A DNA stretch of 58,473 nucleotides from Streptococcus saliviloxodontae (GTDB taxonomy: Bacteria > Bacillota > Bacilli > Lactobacillales > Streptococcaceae), in the NCBI RefSeq assembly GCF_016908655.1, contig NZ_JAFBEI010000008.1:1-58473 (forward strand), read 5' to 3'. Below the pieces are notes generated by a model. That model searched no databases. It was not told the origin of the DNA and was given only the letters and a program-made list of their open reading frames with translations. This document shows positions 54,292 to 58,473 of this stretch, piece by piece. The position numbers were made by a program, and so were the translations under genes. The first letter of the stretch is position 1, and each line of letters opens with the position of its first letter.

Positions 54292-54675
54292 TTGGCTAAA
54301 CCAACACGTAAACGTCGTGTGAAAAAGAATATCGAATCTGGTATTGCTCACATTCACGCTACATTCAATAACACTATTGTTATGATTACAGATGTGCATG
54401 GTAATGCTGTAGCTTGGTCATCTGCTGGTGCACTTGGTTTCAAAGGTTCACGTAAATCTACACCATTTGCTGCCCAAATGGCTTCAGAAGCTGCTGCGAA
54501 ATCTGCACAAGAACATGGTCTTAAAACAGTTGAAGTAACTGTTAAAGGTCCTGGTTCAGGTCGTGAGTCTGCTATCCGTGCTCTTGCTGCTGCTGGTCTT
54601 GAAGTAACTGCAATCCGTGATGTAACTCCTGTACCGCATAATGGTGCTCGTCCTCCAAAACGTCGTCGTGTGTAA
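54292..54675 (+). CDS. rpsK: 30S ribosomal protein S11
   Basis: The 127-residue platform protein has [32 protein letters not shown] and the ending [13 protein letters not shown]. It starts with TTG behind ATAGGAGGTAAAAGAAA. Confidence 0.98.
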   Translation: MAKPTRKRRVKKNIESGIAHIHATFNNTIVMITDVHGNAVAWSSAGALGFKGSRKSTPFAAQMASEAAAKSAQEHGLKTVEVTVKGPGSGRESAIRALAAAGLEVTAIRDVTPVPHNGARPPKRRRV

Positions 54676-54721
54676 TCATAATTTCACTAATACACAAGAT
54701 TCGTTTCGAGGGAGTAAATAA

Positions 54722-55660
54722 ATGATTGAGTTTGAAAAACCAATAATAACAAAAATTGATGAAAATAAAGATTATGGCAAGTTTGTTATCGAACCACTAG
54801 AACGTGGTTATGGTACAACTTTGGGTAATTCACTTCGTCGTGTGCTTTTATCATCACTTCCTGGTGCTGCTGTAACATCGATTAAAATTGATGGGGTATT
54901 ACACGAATTTGACACTGTGCCTGGTGTCCGAGAAGATGTGATGCAAATTATCCTAAATATTAAAGGGCTTGCTGTAAAATCTTACGTCGAAGACGAAAAA
55001 ATCATTGAACTTGATGTTGAAGGTCCTGCTGAAGTAACTGCAGGGGATATTTTGACTGACAGTGATATCGAAATTGTTAACCCTGATCATTATCTCTTTA
55101 CAATCTCAGAAGGTTCTACGTTGAAGGCTACTATGACAGTTGCTAAAAACCGTGGTTATGTACCAGCTGATGAAAATAAAAAAGATGATGCACCAGTAGG
55201 GACATTGGCAGTAGATTCAATCTATACGCCAGTTAAAAAGGTTAATTATCAAGTTGAACCTGCTCGTGTGGGTAGTAACGATGGCTTTGATAAATTGACT
55301 GTAGAAATTATGACAAACGGTACAATCATTCCTGAAGATGCTCTTGGCTTGTCTGCTCGTGTTCTTATCGAGCACCTAAATCTCTTTACGGACCTTACAG
55401 AAGTTGCTAAAACAACAGAAGTAATGAAAGAAACTGAGAAAGTTAATGATGACAAGGTTCTTGATCGCACTATTGAGGAACTTGATTTGTCTGTTCGTTC
55501 ATATAACTGCTTGAAGCGTGCAGGTATTAATACTGTACATGATCTAGCAGAAAAAACTGAGCCTGAAATGATGAAAGTTCGCAACCTTGGACGTAAGAGT
55601 CTTGAGGAAGTTAAACTTAAGCTTGCAGACCTTGGGCTTGGTTTGAAAAATGATAAATAA
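54722..55660 (+). CDS. rpoA: RNA polymerase alpha subunit
   Basis: The 312-residue alpha subunit has an N-terminal assembly domain ([26 protein letters not shown] split), a linker near 225-245 and a C-terminal domain ([20 protein letters not shown]) that binds UP elements and activators. The A-rich sequences before the -35 boxes at 58.1-58.3 kb are plausible targets. Confidence 0.98.
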   Translation: MIEFEKPIITKIDENKDYGKFVIEPLERGYGTTLGNSLRRVLLSSLPGAAVTSIKIDGVLHEFDTVPGVREDVMQIILNIKGLAVKSYVEDEKIIELDVEGPAEVTAGDILTDSDIEIVNPDHYLFTISEGSTLKATMTVAKNRGYVPADENKKDDAPVGTLAVDSIYTPVKKVNYQVEPARVGSNDGFDKLTVEIMTNGTIIPEDALGLSARVLIEHLNLFTDLTEVAKTTEVMKETEKVNDDKVLDRTIEELDLSVRSYNCLKRAGINTVHDLAEKTEPEMMKVRNLGRKSLEEVKLKLADLGLGLKNDK

Positions 55661-55679
55661 AATAATATAGGAGGACAAA

Positions 55680-56066
55680 ATGGCTTACCGTAAACTAGGA
55701 CGCACTAGCTCTCAACGTAAAGCGATGCTTCGTGATTTGACAACAGATCTTCTTATCAACGAATCAATCGTGACAACAGAAGCACGTGCTAAAGAAATCC
55801 GTAAAACAGTTGAAAAAATGATTACACTTGGTAAACGTGGTGATTTGCACGCTCGTCGTCAAGCTGCTGCATTTGTACGTAATGAAATTGCTTCTGAAAA
55901 CTATGATGAAGCAACTGACAAGTATACTTCAACTACTGCACTTCAAAAACTTTTTGGAGAAATTGCACCTCGTTATGCAGAACGTAACGGAGGATACACT
56001 CGTATTCTTAAAACTGAACCACGTCGTGGTGATGCTGCACCGATGGCAATCATCGAATTAGTTTAA
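55680..56066 (+). CDS. rplQ: 50S ribosomal protein L17
   Basis: The 128-residue last protein of the operon has [23 protein letters not shown] and [25 protein letters not shown] split. TAGGAGGACAAA precedes the ATG. A structured RNA follows its stop. Confidence 0.98.
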   Translation: MAYRKLGRTSSQRKAMLRDLTTDLLINESIVTTEARAKEIRKTVEKMITLGKRGDLHARRQAAAFVRNEIASENYDEATDKYTSTTALQKLFGEIAPRYAERNGGYTRILKTEPRRGDAAPMAIIELV

Positions 56067-56082
56067 TTTTTATCAATTTTGT

Positions 56083-56166
56083 TGAGTGTTATGATGATGG
56101 AGGGAAACCTCTTAGTCTAGCTCTGGTCTACCGCTGAGGATTCCCTCGGCGGGAACACTCATCATA
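56083..56166 (+). ncRNA. L17 downstream element-like RNA
   Basis: GAGTGTT (56084-56090) pairs with AACACTC (56154-56160), outside a second stem GAGGGAA/TTCCCTC (56099-56105 with 56140-56146). ATGATGATG beside the outer stem faces ATCAT. A conserved structure called the L17 downstream element is known after rplQ in Lactobacillales. Position and nested shape agree. I did not test it against the covariance model. Confidence 0.7.
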
Positions 56167-56183
56167 GAATAGAGAACAAGCGA

Positions 56184-56247
56184 CGCTTGTTTACGAAAAG
56201 GATTTATAGGTTTCTATAAATCTCTTTCGTAAGCAGGCGTTTTTTTG
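56184..56247 (+). terminator. Terminator of the S10-spc-alpha operon
   Basis: A long stem CGCTTG-TTACGAAA-GGATTTATAG pairs with CTATAAATC-CTTTCGTAA-CAGGCG around GTTT. One G-T pair and single bulges are seen. Eight T residues follow. Confidence 0.93.
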
Positions 56248-56280
56248 GCTCTTCGTCAACTGTAGTGGGTTGACTTATAA

Positions 56281-56625
56281 TCAGCAGCGAGAGAGAATCA
56301 GATTGGTTCTCTCTTTTTGCATGTTCAAAGCGATGAGAATCCGTTTTTTGAAGTTTTTAAAGTTCCTGAAACCAAAAGCGTTACGCTTAATAACCTTGAT
56401 GAGATTGTTAGTCGCTTCCAGCTTGGCGTTGGAATAAGGGAGCTTCATTGCATTGATGATCTTGTCCTGGTCTTTGAGGAAGGTTGAAAAAACAGTCTTG
56501 AAGATAGGATTAACCTCCTTGATAGTATCCGAAATGAGGCCAAAGAAGTGATCCACTTGCTTTTCTTGAAAATGAAAGAGAAGACATTGGTAGAGTTCAT
56601 AGTGCTGCTTCAGCTGGTCAGATAA
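56281..56625 (-). pseudogene. ISL3-family transposase remnant (C-terminal part)
   Basis: On the minus strand the reading frame runs LVLLSDQLKQHYELYQCLLF, FQEKQVDHFFGLISDTIKE, ending in YSNAKLEATNNLIKVIKRNAFGFRNFKNFKKRI and a stop. This is the typical C-terminus of ISL3/IS1193-type DDE transposases. The N-terminal two thirds are missing. The IS982-type element starts about 65 bases from the break. Confidence 0.8.
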
Positions 56626-56690
56626 GAGGACTAAAATAGCTCAGTGGATTATTTTAGTAATGACAAAAGTAGTTACAATTCATTGTATAC

Positions 56691-57636
56691 TACTCGTGGT
56701 GCTAGTTAATCTCAAAATATAATAAAAAGCCCGAAAGGACTATACTGTAAGTGACGAAACATACAGGAGGTTAGTCCAAATGCGCCACTTACAGTATACT
56801 GCTAAATCCCATCATTTACAATGGAATATGAAACAATTATCTCAAATTTGTTCAAAGCTTTACCATGATTACTGCCCTGATTCTCTCAAACATCGTCGTA
56901 ATCGTAAGTTATCCAAAGTGTCCGATGAGTCACTACTAGTTTTACTTCTTTTACAGGATGAGCTAGGCATTAAATCGCAACGTCATTTCTATCGCATCTG
57001 CCAACTATTTCCTTGTGAACGATTGTTAGAGCGGAGTAGCTTTGATCGACGAGCAAGACAATTGATTCGTCAAGAATTGAACAATCAAATTTCTCAGGAT
57101 ACGATTGCCATTATGGATAGTTTTCCTTTACCACTTTGCCAGCCTGTTCGTAATCACAGAGCTAAGATTTTTAATGGCATCGCAGATATTGGCTATAATG
57201 CTTCGAAGTACCTATGGTTTTACGGCTTTAAAGTCCATATGCTGGTCACTCTGTCGGGGTATATCCTGAATTATGTTGTAACACCTGCTTCTGTTCATGA
57301 TATTAGAGTAGTGGATGATTTACTAGAAAATTGCCGGTAACCCTTTATTTTAGCTGATTTAGGTTATCTTATCCGACAACTTAAAGAACAGTTAAAGCAG
57401 AAAGGCTATCATCTTTGGACACCTCTGCGTCAGAATATGGCTGGAGCTAAGCAACATAATCATTGGCACTTGATGGCTATGAGACGAACTATTGAAACCC
57501 GATTTTCAGAGCTTTGTGCCCTTTTTGATATAGAACACACACTAGCTAGAGGTTTAACAGGACTCCATTTGAGAATTGAACAAATTATACTTGCTTATAA
57601 TCTAAGATATTTTGAGATTAACTAGCACTAGGGGGT
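56691..57636 (+). mobile_element. IS982-family insertion sequence
   Basis: Inverted ends match: TGCTAGTTAATCTCAAAATAT near the left (56700-56720) equals the complement of the right end (57608-57628). The outer bases differ slightly (ACTCGTGG against ACCCCCTA). TGTATAC stands directly outside both ends in the same orientation (56684-56690 and 57637-57643), a likely 7-bp target duplication. One transposase frame is inside. Length is about 946 bases. Confidence 0.8.
56780..57625 (+). pseudogene. IS982-type transposase with in-frame stop
   Basis: The frame opens MRHLQYTAKSHHLQW and carries DESLLVLLLLQDELGIKSQRHFYR and IMDSFPLPLCQPVRNHRAKIFNGIADIGY (split; first catalytic Asp in MDSFPL). It then meets TAA at 57338. 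The same frame continues PFILADLGYLIRQL ... MRRTIETRFSELCALFDIEHTLARGLTGLHLRIEQIILAYNLRYFEIN to a stop at 57625, including the catalytic Glu in IETRFSE. Total length would be about 281 residues, so a single nonsense codon disables it. Confidence 0.85.
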
Positions 57637-57643
57637 TGTATAC

Positions 57644-58140
57644 TTAATGGAAGTACAAACATTATATGTTTACACAACGAAATATCGCAGTAAAGAGATA
57701 TATCACAAGGTTTGGATGGATTTGATAGATATTGTTCATCGTTTTTGCCAATAAAAAATGAGGAGAGTTTAGAGGGTGATATGATGCTAGTTTAAGTTCA
57801 AAACCTCCTTCTTATCTGATCAAAAGAGCAATTTATAATTTCATAGGATATTTGACAGGTAGACTAAGACGATATAACCTTAATATGAAGCTCTATTTTA
57901 GAAGGTGGATCAGAACGGGAACAAAGTCATTTGTGACAGATATTTGGCTAATCATTAAGCCAGACTTGAATAATGTTTAACAAGCATCACTAGAGGCCTT
58001 GTAGGAGTCTTGTTTTCACAGGTAATTAGTAACATAATATTAAGTGAGACCTTAGGTCTCCTAGATGTCTAACTAGTTTTAAATGATATTGTAAAAAGCT
58101 CGTAGGCACATTTAGTTTATAAAATTGATATTTTTTTGAA
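57644..58140. other. Decayed region between IS and rRNA promoters
   Basis: No intact gene is seen. A 35-codon frame begins at ATG 57647 (MEVQTLYVYTTKYRSKEIYH...), right at the IS junction, without a ribosome site. An open stretch of about 70 codons without a start (DASLSSKPPSYLIKRAIYNF..., about 57782-57980) looks like the end of a lost gene. Family not recognised. Confidence 0.45.
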
Positions 58141-58157
58141 AAAGTAATAAAAAGTAG

Positions 58158-58187
58158 TTGACAGCGAGGTAAAAGATTTGCTATACT
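58158..58187 (+). promoter_or_regulatory. rRNA operon promoter P1
   Basis: TTGACA (58158-58163), 18 bases and TATACT (58182-58187). AAAAAGTAGTTGACA is shared with the two promoters that follow, and the upstream A-rich run may be an UP element. Confidence 0.8.
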
Positions 58188-58232
58188 AATGAAGTTCTGT
58201 TGAGAGTACCAGAAAAAAGTCATCAGAAGTAG

Positions 58233-58261
58233 TTGACAAGAACTACTAGAGATGATATACT
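58233..58261 (+). promoter_or_regulatory. rRNA operon promoter P2
   Basis: TTGACA (58233-58238), 17 bases and TATACT (58256-58261), 75 bases after P1 and with the same AAGTAGTTGACA context. Confidence 0.8.
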
Positions 58262-58324
58262 GAATAGGTTGTCTCATAGGAGCACAAGCTTAGAAAAAAC
58301 TTTTAAAAAACTTCAAAAAAGTAG

Positions 58325-58353
58325 TTGACAAAGTTAATTAAGTTTGATAGAAT
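58325..58353 (+). promoter_or_regulatory. rRNA operon promoter P3
   Basis: TTGACA (58325-58330), 17 bases and TAGAAT (58348-58353); an overlapping TATAAT has a 22-base spacing. It is preceded by an A-rich run, CTTCAAAAAAGTAG. Confidence 0.78.
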
Positions 58354-58359
58354 ATAATA

Positions 58360-58473
58360 GTTGTCTCGAGAGAGAAACAAGACCTTTGAAAACTGAACAA
58401 GAAACCAAGTGCAGGGTTATGATTAGATAATTATGACCTGTCAATTTACAAAAATGAATCGTCAGAAGACGTA
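58360..58473 (+). other. Start of rRNA leader
   Basis: The sequence after P3 contains GACCTTTGAAAACTGAACAAG, typical of Firmicute pre-16S leaders and tRNA/rRNA spacers. No 16S sequence is reached before the window ends. Another rRNA operon on the plus strand is expected immediately downstream. Confidence 0.65.

Noticed and set aside
58026..58277. Minus-strand frame over the rRNA promoters
   Set aside because: It overlaps three good promoters and decayed sequence; no ribosome site or family features.

Overview
This window is a near-origin chromosome segment of a Streptococcus, most likely of the salivarius group (S. salivarius, S. vestibularis or S. thermophilus). The grounds are the gene order (tRNA run, mreCD, pcsB, prs, araT-recO-plsX-acpP, purine genes, ruvB, adhE, thrC, S10 operon), low-GC coding, and a tandem pair of ComR-like regulators. 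I infer species from gene content only. I could run no database search.

Layout. 1-1.2 kb: thirteen tRNA genes ending in a terminator. 1.2-5.2 kb: mreC, mreD, the WalR-boxed cell-separation gene pcsB, and prs (PRPP synthesis). 5.3-8.7 kb: araT-recO and plsX-acpP. 8.7-27.6 kb: a dispersed de novo purine locus, purC-L-F-M-N-(MazG-like)-H ... D-E-K ... B. It is interrupted by a broken small gene, a zoocin A-like secreted bacteriolysin (19.9-20.8 kb), a gene of unknown function preceded by about six 41-bp-spaced palindromes, and an AT-rich zinc-finger-like gene. The purine locus is rich in structured non-coding sequence. One leader architecture recurs before purF, purN, purE and purB with a compensatory closing stem. 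A different approximately 215-bp element recurs after purH and after purB.

28-30.6 kb: two tandem RRNPP/ComR-type regulators, then an unannotated 33-codon ORF whose product ends in a Trp-Trp motif. It is preceded by a GACA-N4-TGTC inverted repeat and a -10 element, and so looks like a ComS/XIP-type pheromone gene. This is the best candidate for a little-described system in the window. 30.6-41.3 kb: ruvB, an LMW phosphatase, a membrane MORN protein, an OafA-like acyltransferase, adhE with a Rex-type operator, a 25-codon ORF under a nearly identical promoter, a membrane-anchored protein, thrC and a MATE exporter.

41.3-56.3 kb: the S10-spc-alpha ribosomal operon (rpsJ to rplQ, with secY, adk, infA, rpmJ, rpoA) in canonical order. 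Several unusually long structured spacers lie within it, and an L17-downstream-element-like RNA and a strong terminator close it. 56.3-57.7 kb: an ISL3-type transposase remnant followed by an IS982-type element with a premature stop and an apparent target duplication. 57.7-58.47 kb: decayed sequence, then three tandem rRNA promoters and the start of an rRNA leader, so the next rRNA operon should begin just past the window.

How the genes work together: prs makes PRPP and the pur genes turn it into IMP. PurBoxes near purC and purD fit PurR control, and the repeated leaders suggest a second, RNA-level layer. MreCD, PcsB, PlsX/AcpP, the phosphatase-MORN-acyltransferase cluster and the zoocin-like enzyme all concern the envelope.
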